Positions 1 through 13,313 of a stretch of DNA of 64,000 nt are shown here, one piece after another (the stretch's first letter is position 1; each line of letters starts with the position of its first letter). A program made the position numbers and the translations under genes. The DNA is from Halictus rubicundus (Eukaryota; Arthropoda; Insecta; Hymenoptera; Halictidae): NCBI RefSeq assembly GCF_050948215.1, contig NW_027488636.1, forward strand, positions 620,001-684,000, given 5' to 3'. The notes beneath the pieces were generated by a model. It did no database searches. It saw nothing but the letters and a program-made list of their open reading frames with translations, and was not told where the DNA came from.

Positions 1-360
1 GGATAGGACAGAGGATAGGATACGATAAGAGGATAGGATAGGATAGAGGATAGGATAGGATTGAGGATAGGATAGGATAGAGGATAGGATAGGATAGAGA
101 AGAGGATAGGATAGAGGATAGGATAGGATTGAGGATAGGATAGGATTGAGGATAGGATAGGATAGAGGATAAGTTAGGATAGAGGATAGGATAGGATAGA
201 GTATAGGATTGGATTGAGGATAGGATAGGATAGAGGATAGAATAGGATAGAGTATAGGATAGGATAGAGGATATGATAAGATAGAGGATAGGATAGAATA
301 GAGTACAGGATATGATAGAGGATAGGATAGGATAGAGAATTGGATAGGATAGAGGATAGG
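1..360 (+). repeat. Module repeated at 9106 (copy 1)
   Basis: This module pairs with 9106-9465 at a spacing of 9,105 bp; GATAAGTTAGG, for example, falls at the matching place in both. Base substitutions separate the copies, such as GATAGAGG here against GATCGAGG there. Just beyond, at about 335-380, this copy has one 17-bp unit that the other lacks, so the spacing drops from 9,105 to 9,088. The left end is cut by the window edge. Confidence 0.8.
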
Positions 361-3300
361 ATAGAGGATAGGATAGGGGATTGATAGGATAGAGATTAGG
401 ATGGGATAGAGGATATTATAGGATAGAGGATAGGATAGGATAGGATTGAGTATAGGATAGGATTGAGGATAGGATAGGAGAGAGGATAGGATAGGATAGA
501 GGATACTAAAGGAGAGAGGATACGATAGGATTGAGGATAGGATAGGAATGAGGATAGGATAGGATTGAGGATAGGATAGGAATGAGGATAGGATAGGATT
601 AAGGATAGGATAGGGGATTGGATAGGATGGAGGATAGGACAGGATTGAGGATAGGCTAGGATAGTGGATAGGATAGGATAGAGATTACGATAGAGAATAG
701 GATAGGGTACATGGTATTATAGGGTAGAGGATAGGATAGGGGATTGGATAGGATAGAGGATAGGATAGTATAGAAGATAGGATAGGATAGAGGAGAGGAT
801 AGAGGATAGGATAGGATAGGATAGAGAATAGGATAGGATACATGGTATTATAGGGTAGAGGATAGGATAGGGTAGAGGATAGAATACAGGATTGGATAGG
901 ATAGAGGATAGGATACGATAGAGGATAGGATAGGATTGAGGATAGGATAGGATAGAGGATAGGATAGGATAGAGGATAGGATAGGATAGAGGATTGGATA
1001 GGATAGAGGATAGGATACGATAGAAGATACGATATTATAGAGGAAAGGATAGGATAGATAATAGGATAGGACAGAGGATAGGATAATGGATTGGATAGGA
1101 TAGTGGATAGAATACGATAGAGGATAGGATAGGATAGAGGATAGGATAGGATAGAGAATAGGATAGGATAGAAGATAGGATAGTATAGAGGACAGGATAG
1201 GATAGAGGATAGGATAGAGCATTGGATAGGATAGAGGATAGGATACGATAGAGGATAGGATAGGATAGTGTATAGGATTGGATAGAGGATAGGATAGAGG
1301 ATTGGATAGGATAGACGATAGGATACGATAGAGGATAGGATACAATAGAGTATAGGATTGGATTGAGGATAGGATAGGATAGAGGATAGGATAGGATAGA
1401 GGATAGGATAGAGGATAGGATAGAGGATAGGATAGAGGATAGGATAGAGGATAGGATAGAGGATAGGATTGAGGATAGGATAGAGGATACGATAGGATAG
1501 GATAGAGGATAGGATAGGATAGAGGATATTATAGCATAGAGGATAGGATTGAATTGAGGATAGGATTGGATAGAGGATAGGATAGGATAGAGAATTGGAT
1601 ATTACAGTTGATAGGATAGGATAGAGGATAGGATAGGGTATTGATAGGATAGAGATTAGGATGGGATAGAGGATAGGATAGGATAGAGGATAGGATAGGA
1701 TAGAGGATAGGATAGGATAGAGAATAGGATAGGATAGAGGATAGGTTAGGATTGATGATAGGATAGGATTGAGGAGAGGATAGGATAGAGGATAGGATAG
1801 GATAGCGGATAGGATAGGATAGAGGGTAGGATATGATAGAGGATAGGATAGGATTGAGGATAGGCTAGGATAGTGGATAGGATAGGATAGAGATTACGAT
1901 AGAGAATAGGATAGGATACATGGTATTATAGGGTAGAGGATAGGATAGGGGATTGGATAGGATAGAGGATAGGATAGTATAGAAGATAGGATAGGATAGA
2001 GGAGAGGATAGAGGATAGGATAGGATAGGATAGAGAATAGGATAGGATACATGGTATTATAGGGTAGAGGATAGGATAGGGTAGAGGATAGAATACAGGA
2101 TTGGATAGGATAGAGGATAGGATACGATAGAGGATAGGATAGGATAGAGTATAGGATTGGATTGAGGATAGGATAGGATAGAGGATAGAATAGGATAGAG
2201 GATAGGATAGGATAGAGGATAGGATAGGATAGAGTATAGGATAGGATAGAGGATAGGATAGGATAGAGGATAGGATAGAGGATAGGATAGAGGATAGGAT
2301 AGGATAGGATAGAGAATAGGATAGGATACATGGTATTATAGGGTAGAGGATAGGATAGGGTAGAGGATAGGATAGGGGATTGGATAGGATAGAGGATAGG
2401 ATAGAGGATAGGATAGGATAGGATAGAGAATAGGATAGGATACATGGTATTATAGGGTAGAGGATAGGATAGGGTAGAGGATAGGATAGGGGATTGGATA
2501 GGATAGAGGATATGATAGGATAGAGGATAGGATAGGATAGAGGATAGGATAGAGGATTGGATAGGATAGAGGATAGGATAGGATAGAGTATATTATTGGA
2601 TTGAGGATAGGATAGGATAGTGGATAGGATAAGATAGAGGATAGGATAGAATAGAGTACAGGATAGGATAGAGGATAAGATAGGGTAGAGGATAGGATAG
2701 GATAGAGGATAGGATAGGATAGAGGATAGGATACAGGATTGGATAGGATAGAGGATAGGGTAGGATAGAGGATAGGATAGGATAGAGAATATTATAATAT
2801 AGAAGATAGGATAGGATAGAGGATAGGATAGGATAGAGGATAGGATAGAGGATTGGATAGGATAGAGGATAGGATACGATAGAGGATAGGATAGGATAGA
2901 GTATAGGATTGGATTGAGGATAGGATAGGATAGAGGATAGGATAGGATAGAGGATAGGATAGAGGATAGGATAGGATAGGATGGAGTATAGGATTGGATT
3001 GAGGATAGGATAGGATAGTGGATAGGATAAGATAGAGGATAGGATAGAATAGAGTAAAGGATAGGATAGAGGATAAGATAGGATAGAGGATAGGATAGGA
3101 TTGAGGATAGGATAGGATAGAGGATAGGATAGGATAGAGGATAGGATAGGATAGAGGATAGGATAGGATAGAGAATAGGATAGGATAGAGGATAGGTTAG
3201 GATTGATAATAGGATAGGATAGAGGAGAGGATAGGATAGAGGATAGGATATGATAGAGGATAGGATAGGATAGAGAATTGGATAGGATAGAGGATAGGAT

Positions 3301-6300
3301 ACGATAGAGGATAGGATAGGATAGTGTATAGGATTGGATAGAGGATAGGATAGAGGATTGGATAGGATAGAGGATTGGATAGGATAGAGGATAGGATAGG
3401 ATAGAGGGTAGGATATGATAGAGGATAGGATAGGATAGAGTATAGGATTGGATTGAGGATAGGATAGGATAGAGGATAGGATAGGATAGAGGATAGGATA
3501 GAGGATAGGATAGGATAGGATAGAGGATAGGATAGGATTGAGGATAGGCTAGGATAGTGGATAGGACAGGATAGAGATTACGATAGAGGATAGGATAGGA
3601 ATGAGTATAGGATTGGATTGAGGATAGGATAGGATTGAGGATAGAATAGGATAGAGGATAGGATATCATAGAGGATAGGATAGAATAGAGGATAGGATAG
3701 GATAGAGGAGAGGATAGGATAGAGGATAGGATAGAGGATTGGATAGGATAGAATATAGGATACGATAGAGGATAGGACATGATAGAGGATAGGATAGGAT
3801 ATGAGATTGGATAGGATATGAGATTGAATAGGATAGAGGCTAGGATAGGATAGAGGATAGGATAGGATAGAGGATAGTATAGGATAGAGGATAGGATACG
3901 ATAGAGGATAGGATAGAATAGAGGACAGGATAGTATACAGGATAAGATAGGATAGAGGATAGGATAGGATAGAAGAAACGATATTATAGAGGAAAGGATA
4001 GGATAGAGGATAGGATAGAGCATAGGATTGGATAGAGGATACGATAAGATAGAGGATAGGATAGCATTGAGGGTAGGATAGGATAGAGGATAGGATAGGA
4101 TAGCGGATAGGATAGGATAGAGGACAGGATAGGATAGAGAATAGGATAGGATAGAGGATAGGATCGGATTGAGGATAGGATAGGATAGAGGATAGAATGG
4201 GATAGAGGATTGGATAGGATAGAGGATAGGATACGATAGAGGATAGGATAGGATAGTGTATAGGATTGGATAGAGGATAGGATAGGATAGAGGATTGGAT
4301 AGGATAGAGGATAGGATACGATAGAAGATACGATATTATAGAGGAAAGGATAGGATAGAGGATAGGATAGAGCATAGGATTGGATAGAGGATACGATAAG
4401 ATAGAGGATAGGATAGCATTGAGGGTAGGATAGGATAGAGGATAGGATAGGATAGCGGATAGGATAGGATAGAGGACAGGATAGGATAGAGAATAGGATA
4501 GGATAGAGGATAGGATCGGATTGAGGATAGGATAGGATAGAGGATAGAATGGGATAGAGGATTGGATAGGATAGAGGATAGGATACGATAGAGGATAGGA
4601 TAGGATAGAGGATAGGATTGGGGATTGGATAGGATAGAGGATAGGGTATGATAGAGCATACGATAGAGGATAGGATACGATAGAGGATAGGATATGATAG
4701 AGGATAGGATAGGATTGAGGATAGGATAGGATAGAGGATAGGATAGGATAGAGGATTGGATAGGATAGAGGATAGGATACGTTAGAGGATAGGATAGGAT
4801 AGAGGATAGGATAGGATAGAGGATAGGATAGAGGATAGGATAGGATAGGATAGAGAATAGGATAGGATAGAGTATAGGATTGGATTGAGGATAGGATAGG
4901 ATAGTGGATAGGATAAGATAGAGGATAGGATAGAATAGAGTAAAGGATAGGATAGAGGATAAGGTAGGATAGAGGATAGGATGGGATTGAGGATAGGATA
5001 GGATTCAGGAGAGGATAGGATAGAGGATAGGATAGGATAGAGGATAGGATAGGATAGAGGATAGGATAGGATAGAGAAGAGGATAGGATAGAGGATAGGA
5101 TAGGATTGAGGATACGATAGGATTGAGGATAGGATAGGATAGAGGATAAGTTAGGATAGAGGATAGGATAGGATAGAGTATAGGATACGATAGAGGATAG
5201 GATACAATAGAGTATAGGATTGGATAGAGGATAGGTTAGGATTGAGGATAGGATAGGATTGAGGAGAGGAGACGATAGAGGATAGGATAGGATAGAGGAT
5301 AGGATTGGATTGAGGATAGGATAGGATAGAGGATAGGATAGGATAGAGCATACGATAGTGGATAGGATAGGATAGAGATTACGATAGAGGATAGGATAGG
5401 ATAGGATAGAGAATAGGATAGGATACATGGTATTATAGGTCAGAGGATAGGATAGGGGATTGGATAGGATAGAGGATAGGATACGATAGAGGATAGGATA
5501 GGAATGAGTATAGGATTGGATTGAGGATAGGATAGGATTGAGGATACAATGGGATAGAGGATAGGATATCATAGAGGATAGGATAGGATAGAGGATAGGA
5601 TAGGATTGAGGATAGGATAGGATAGATTATAGGATAGGATAGTGGATATGATAGGATAGAGGATAGGAGAGGATAGGATAGAGAATAGGATAGGATACAT
5701 GGTATTATAGGGTAGAGGATAGGATAGGGTAGAGGATGGAATACAGGATTGGATAGGATAGAGGATAGGATACGATAGAGGATAGGATAGGATAGAGTAT
5801 AGGATTGGATTGTGGATAGGATAGGATAGAGGATAGAATAGGATAAGGGATAGGATAGGATAGAGGATAGGATAGGATAGAGTATAGGATAGGATAGAGG
5901 ATAGGATAGGATAGAGGATAGGATAGAGGATAGGATAGGATAGGATAGAGAATAGGATAGGATAGAGTATAGGATTGGATTGAGGATAGGATAGGATAGA
6001 GGATAGGATAGGATAGAGGATAGGATAGGATAGAGGATGGGATAGGATAGAGAATAGGATAGTATAGAAGATAGGATAGGATAGAGGATAGGATAGGATA
6101 GAGGATAGGATAGGATAGAGGATAGGATAGGATAGAGTATAGGATTGGATTGATGATAGGATAGGATAGAGGATAGGATAGGATAGAGCATACGATAGTG
6201 GATAGGATAGGATAGAGGATAGGATAGGATAGAGAATAGGATAGGATAGAAGATAGGATAGGATAGAGGATAGGATAGGATAGAGGATAGGATAGAGGAT

Positions 6301-9105
6301 TGGATAGGATAGAGGATAGGATAGGATAGTGTATAGGATTGGATAGAGGATAGGATAGAGGATTGGATAGGATAGAGGATAGGATACGATAGAGGATAGG
6401 ATACAATAGAGTATAGGATTGGATTGAGGATAGGATAGGATAGAGGATAGGATAGGATAGAGGATAGGATAGGATAGAGGATAGGATAGGATAGAGGATA
6501 GGATAGGATAGAGGATAGGATAGGATAGAGGATAGGATAGGATAGAGGATAGGATTGGATTGAGGATAGGATAGGATAGAGGATAGGATAGGATAGAGCA
6601 TACGATAGTGGATAGGATAGGATAGAGGATAGGATAGGATAGAGAATAGGATAGGATAGAAGATAGGATAGGATAGAGGATAGGATAAGATAGAGGATAG
6701 GATAGAGGATTGGATAGGATAGAGGATAGAATACGATAGAGGATAGGATAGGATAGTGTATAGGATTGGATAGAGGATAGGATAGAGGATTGGATAGGAT
6801 AGAGGATAGGATACGATAGAGGATAGGATACAATAGAGTATAGGATTGGATTGAGGATAGGATAGGATAGAGGATAGAATAGGATAGAGAATAGGATAGG
6901 ATTGAAGAGAGGATAGGATAGAGGATAGGATAGGATAGAGGATAGGATAGGATAGAGGATAGGATAGAGGATAGGATAGAGGATAGGATAGAGGATAGGA
7001 TAGAGGATAGGATAGAGGATACGATAGGATAGGATAGAGGAAAGGATAGGATAGGATAGAGGATATTATAGGATAGAGGATAGGATTGAATTGAGGATAG
7101 GATTGGATAGAGGATAGGATAGGATAGAGAATTGGATATTATAGTTGATAGGATAGGATAGAGGATAGGATAGGGTATTGATAGGATAGAGATTAGGATG
7201 GGATAGAGGATAGGATAGGATAGAGGATAGGATAGGATAGAGGATAGGATAGGATAGAGAATAGGATAGGATAGAGGATAGGTTAGGATTGAGGATAGGA
7301 TAGGATTGAGGAGAGGAGACGATAGAGGATAGGATAGGATAGCGGATAGGATAGGATAGAGGGTAGGATATGATAGAGGATAGGATAGGATTGAGGATAG
7401 GCTAGGATAGTGGATAGGATATGATAGAGATTACGATAGAGGATAGGATAGGATAGGATAGAGAATAGGATAGGATACATGGTATTATAGGTTAGAGGAT
7501 AGGATAGGGGATTGGATAGGATAGAGGATAGGATAGTATAGAGCATACGATAGTGGATAGGATAGGATAGTATAGAGCATACGATAGTGGATAGGATAGG
7601 ATAGTATAGAGCATACGATAGTGGATACGATAGGATTGAGGATAGGATAGGATAGAGAATAGGATAGTATAGAAGATAGGATAGGATAGAGGAGAGGATA
7701 GGATAGAGGATAGGATAGAGGATTGGATAGGATAGAGGATAGGATACGATAGAGGATAGGATAGGAATGAGTATAGGATTGGATTGAGGATAGGATAGGA
7801 TTGAGGATAGGATAGGATAGATTATAGGATAGGATAGAGGATATGATAGGATAGAGGATAGGATAGGATAGGATTGATAATAGGATAGGATACATGGTAT
7901 TATAGGGTAGAGGATAGGATAGGGTAGAGGATGGAATACAGGATTGGATAGGATAGAGGATAGGATACGATAGAGGATAGGATAGGATAGAGTATAGGAT
8001 TGGATTGAGGATAGGATAGGATAGAGGATAGAATAGGATAGAGGATAGGATAGGATAGAGGATAGGATAGGATAGAGTATAGGATAGGATAGAGGATAGG
8101 ATAGGATAGAGGATAGGATAGAGGATAGGATAGGATAGGATAGAGAATAGGATAGGATAGAGTATAGGATTGGATTGAGGATAGGATAGGATAGTGGATA
8201 GGATAAGATAGAGGATAGGATAGAATAGAGTAAAGGATAGGATAGAGGATAATATAGGATAGAGGATACGATAGGATTGATTATAGGATAGGATTCAGGA
8301 GAGGATAGGATAGAGGATAGGATAGGATAGAGGATAGGATGGGATAGAGGATAGGATAGGATAGAGGATAGGATAGGATAGAGAATAGGATAGGATAGAG
8401 GATAGGTTACGATTGATAATAGGATAGGATTGAGGAGAGGATAGGATAGAGGATAGGATAGGATAGAGGATAGGATATGATAGAGGATAGGATAGGATAG
8501 AGAATTGGATAGGATAGAGGATAGGATATGATAGATGATAGGATAGGATAGAGGATAGGATAGGATAGGATTGAGGATAGGATAGGATTGAGGATAGGAT
8601 AGGAGAGAGGATAGGATCGGATAGAGGATACTATAGGATAGAGGATACGATAGGATTTAGGATAGGATAGGAATGAGGAAAGGATAGGATTGAGGATAGG
8701 ATAGGAATGAGGATAGGATAGGATTGAGGATAGGATTGGGGATTGCATAGGATGGAGGATCGGACAGGATGGAGGATAGGATAGGATAGGATAGAGGATA
8801 GGATAGGATAGAGGATAGGATAGAGGATAGGATAGAGGATAGGATAGAGGATAGGATAGAGGATAGGATAGGATAGAGGATAGGATAGGATAGAGGATAG
8901 GATAGAGGATAGGATAGAGGATTGGATAGGATAGAGGATAGGATACGATAGAGGATAGGATATGATAGAGGATAGGATAGGATATGAGATTGAATAGGAT
9001 AGAGGATAGGATAGGATGGAGGATAGGATAGGATAGAGGATAGGATACGATAGAAGAGACGATATTATAGAGGAAAGGATAGGATAGAGAATAGGATAGG
9101 ATGGA

Positions 9106-9465
9106 GGATAGGACAGAGGATATGATACGATAAGAGGATAGGATAGGATCGAGGATAGGATAGGATTGAGGATAGGATAGGATAGAGGATAGGATAGGAT
9201 AGAGAAGAGGATAGGATAGAGGATAGGATAGGATTGAGGATAGGATAGGATTGAGGATAGGATAGGGTAGAGGATAAGTTAGGATAGAGGATAGGATAGG
9301 ATAGAGTATAGGATTGGATTGAGGATAGGATAGGATAGAGGATAGAATAGGATAGAGTATAGGATAGGATAGAGGATATGATAAGATAGAGGATAGGATA
9401 GAATAGAGTACAGGATATGATAGAGGATAGGATAGGATAGAGGATAGGATAGAGGATAGGATAGG
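9106..9465 (+). repeat. Module repeated at 1 (copy 2)
   Basis: Partner of 1-360 at 9,105 bp. The copies stay alignable past this block with the spacing reduced to 9,088, through the GATTAGGATGGGATAGAGG landmark near 9480. The step is exactly one 17-mer, so the array gains and loses whole units. A further relative begins near 11440; its GATAAGTTA element lies 2,283 bp to the right of this copy's. Confidence 0.8.
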
Positions 9466-10140
9466 GGATTGATAGGATAGAGATTAGGATGGGATAGAGG
9501 ATATTATAGGATAGAGGATAGGATAGGATAGGATTGAGTATAGGATAGGATTGAGGATAGGATAGGAGAGAGGATAGGATAGGATAGAGGATACTAAAGG
9601 ATAGAGGATACGATAGGATTGAGGATAGGATAGGAATGAGGATAGGATAGGATTGAGGATAGGATAGGAATGAGGATAGGATAGGATTAAGGATAGGATA
9701 GGGGATTGGATAGGATGGAGGATCGGACAGGATTGAGGATAGGATAGGATAGGATTGAGGATAGGATAGGATAGAGGATAGGATAGGATAGAGGATAGGA
9801 TAGAGGATTGGATATAATAGAGGATAGGATACGATAGAAGATACGATATTATAGAGGAAAGGATAGGATAGATAATAGGATAGGACAGAGGATAGGATAA
9901 TGGATTGGATAGGATAGTGGATAGAATACGATAGAGGATAGGATAGGATAGAGGATAGGATAGGATAGAGAATAGGATAGGATAGAAGATAGGATAGGAT
10001 AGAGGACAGGATAGGATAGAGGATAGGATAGAGGATTGGATAGGATAGAGGATAGGATAGGATAGAGGATAGGATAGGATAGAGAATAGGATAGGATAGA
10101 GGATAGGTTAGGATAGAGATTACGATAGAGGATAGGATAG

Positions 10141-10663
10141 AGAATAGGATAGGATACATGGTATTATAGGGTAGAGGATAGGATAGGGGATTGGATAGGA
10201 TAGAGGATAGGATAGTATAGAAGATAGGATAGGATAGAGGAGAGGATAGGATAGAGGATAGGATAGAGGATTGGATAGGATAGAGGATAGGATACGATAG
10301 AGGATAGGATAGGAATGAGTATAGGATTGGATTGAGGATAGGATAGGATTGAGGATAGAATAGGATAGAGGATAGGATATCATAGAGGATAGGATAGGAT
10401 AGAGGATAGGATAGGATTGAGGATAGGATATTATAGAGTATAGGATAGGATAGAGGATATGATAGGATAGAAGATAGGATACGATAGAGGATAGGACATG
10501 ATAGAGGATAGGATAGGATATGAGATTGGATAGGATATGAGATTGGATAGGATAGAGGATAGGATAGGATAGAGGATAGGATAGGATACAGGATAGGATA
10601 GGATAGAGGATAGGATAGGATAGAGGATAGGATATGATAGAGGATAGGATAGGATAGAGAATA
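10141..10663 (+). repeat. Module repeated 2,650 bp downstream (copy 1)
   Basis: This block aligns with 12791-13313 at a spacing of 2,650 bp. It starts at an ACATGGTATTATAGGG landmark and includes a GATATCATAGAGG element and a doublet of GATATGAGATTGG. Differences include TATTATAGAG here against TAGGATAGAG there near 10430, and GATACGATAG against GGTACGATAG near 10290. Upstream of the landmark, a 10-bp (two GGATA) length difference ends simple alignment. Confidence 0.8.
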
Positions 10664-12790
10664 GGATAGGATAGAAGATAGGATAGGATAGAGGAGAGGA
10701 TAGGATAGAGGATAGGATAGAGGATTGGATAGGATAGAGGATAGGATACGATAGAGGATAGGATAGGAATGAGTATAGGATTGGATTGAGGATAGGATAG
10801 GATTGAGGATACAATGGGATAGAGGATAGGATATCATAGAGGATAGGATAGGATAGAGGATATGATAGGATTGAGGATAGGATAGGATAGATTATAGGAT
10901 AGGATAGAGGATATGATAAGATAGAGGATAGGATAGGATAGGATTGATAATAGGATAGGATACATGGTATTATAGGGTAGAGGATAGGATAGGGTAGAGG
11001 ATGGAATACAGGATTGGATAGGATAGAGGATAGGATACGATAGAGGATAGGATAGGATAGAGTATAGGATAGGATAGAGGATAGGATAGGATAGAGGATA
11101 GGATAGAGGATAGGATAGGATAGGATAGAGAATAGGATAGGATAGAGTATAGGATTGGATTGAGGATCGGATAGGATAGTGGATAGGATAAGATAGAGGA
11201 TAGGATAGAATAGAGTAAAGGATAGGATAGAGGATAAGATAGGATAGAGGATAGGATAGGATTGAGGATAGGATAGGATTCAGGAGAGGATAGGATAGAG
11301 GATAGGATAGGATAGAGGATAGGATGGGATAGAGGATAGGATAGGATAGAGGATAGGATAGGATAGAGAATAGGATAGGATAGAGGATAGGTTATGATTG
11401 ATAATAGGATAGGATTGAGGAGAGGATAGGATAGAGGATAGGATAGGATAGAGGATAGGATATGATAGAGGATAGGATAGGATAGAGAATAGGATAGGAT
11501 AGAGGATAGGTTACGATTGATAATAGGATAGGATTGAGGAGAGGATAGGATAGAGGATAAGTTATGATAGAGGATAGGATAGGATAGAGTATAGGATTGG
11601 ATTGAGGATAGGATAGGATAGAGGATAGAATAGGATAGAGTATAGGATAGGTTAGACGATATGATAAGATAGAGGATAGGATAGAATAGAGTACAGGATA
11701 TGATAGAGGATAGGATAGGATAGAGAATTGGATAGGATAGAGGATAGGATAGGGGATTGATAGGATAGAGATTAGGATGGGATAGAGGATATTATAGGAT
11801 AGAGGATAGGATAGGATAGGATTGAGTATAGGATAGGATTGAGGATAGGATAGGAGAGAGGATAGGATAGGATAGAGGATACTAAAGGATAGAGGATACG
11901 ATAGGATTGAGGATAGGATAGGAATGAGGATAGGATAGGATTGAATATAGGATAGGAATGAGGATAGGATAGGATTAAGGATAGGATAGGGGATTGGATA
12001 GGATGGAGGATCGGACAGGATTGAGGATAGGATAGGATAGGATTGAGGATAGGATAGGATAGAGGATAGGATAGGATAGAGGATAGGATAGGATAGAGGA
12101 TAGGATAATGGATTGGATAGGATAGTGGATAGAATACGATAGAGGATAGGATAGGATAGAGAATAGGATAGGATAGAAGATAGGATAGGATAGAGGACAG
12201 GATAGGATAGAGGATAGGATAGAGGATTGGATAGGATAGAGGATAGGATAGGATAGAGGATAGGATAGGATAGAGAATAGGATAGGATAGAGGATAGGTT
12301 AGGATTGATGATAGGATAGGATTGAGGAGAGGATAGGATAGAGGATAGGATACGATAGAAGATACGATATTATAGAGGAAAGGATAGGATAGATAATAGG
12401 ATAGGACAGAGGATAGGATAATGGATTGGATAGGATAGTGGATAGAATACGATAGAGGATAGGATAGGATAGAGAATAGGATAGGATAGAAGATAGGATA
12501 GGATAGAGGACAGGATAGGATAGAGAATAGGATAGAGGATTGGATAGGATAGAGGATAGGATAGGATAGAGGATAGGATAGGATAGAGAATAGGATAGGA
12601 TAGAGGATAGGTTAGGATTGATGATAGGATAGGATTGAGGAGAGGATAGGATAGAGGATAGGATAGGATAGCGGATAGGATAGGATAGAGGGTAGGATAT
12701 GATAGAGGATAGGATAGGATTGAGGATAGGCTAGGATAGTGGATAGGATAGGATAGAGATTACGATAGAGGATAGGATAGGATAGGATAG

Positions 12791-13313
12791 AGAATAGGAT
12801 AGGATACATGGTATTATAGGGTAGAGGATAGGATAGGGGATTGGATAGGATAGAGGATAGGATAGTATAGAAGATAGGATAGGATAGAGGAGAGGATAGG
12901 ATAGAGGATAGGATAGAGGATTGGATAGGATAGAGGATAGGGTACGATAGAGGATAGGATAGGAATGAGTATAGGATTGGATTGAGGATAGGATAGGATT
13001 GAGGATAGAATAGGATAGAGGATAGGATATCATAGAGGATAGGATAGGATAGAGGATAGGATAGGATTGAGGATAGGATAGGATAGAGTATAGGATAGGA
13101 TAGAGGATATGATAGGATAGAAGATAGGATACGATAGAGGATAGGACATGATAGAGGATAGGATAGGATATGAGATTGGATAGGATATGAGATTGGATAG
13201 GATAGAGGATAGGATAGGATAGAGGATAGGATAGGATACAGGATAGGATAGGATAGAGGATAGGATAGGATAGAGGATAGGATATGATAGAGGATAGGAT
13301 AGGATAGAGAATA
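12791..13313 (+). repeat. Module repeated 2,650 bp upstream (copy 2)
   Basis: Partner of 10141-10663. It carries two extra GGATA blocks just before the landmark and a GGTACGATAG variant near 12940. Right of 13313 it changes to a module shared with about 4300-4680 (spacing 9,017 bp) and with about 26770-27270. The array is thus a mosaic of shuffled modules. Confidence 0.8.
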
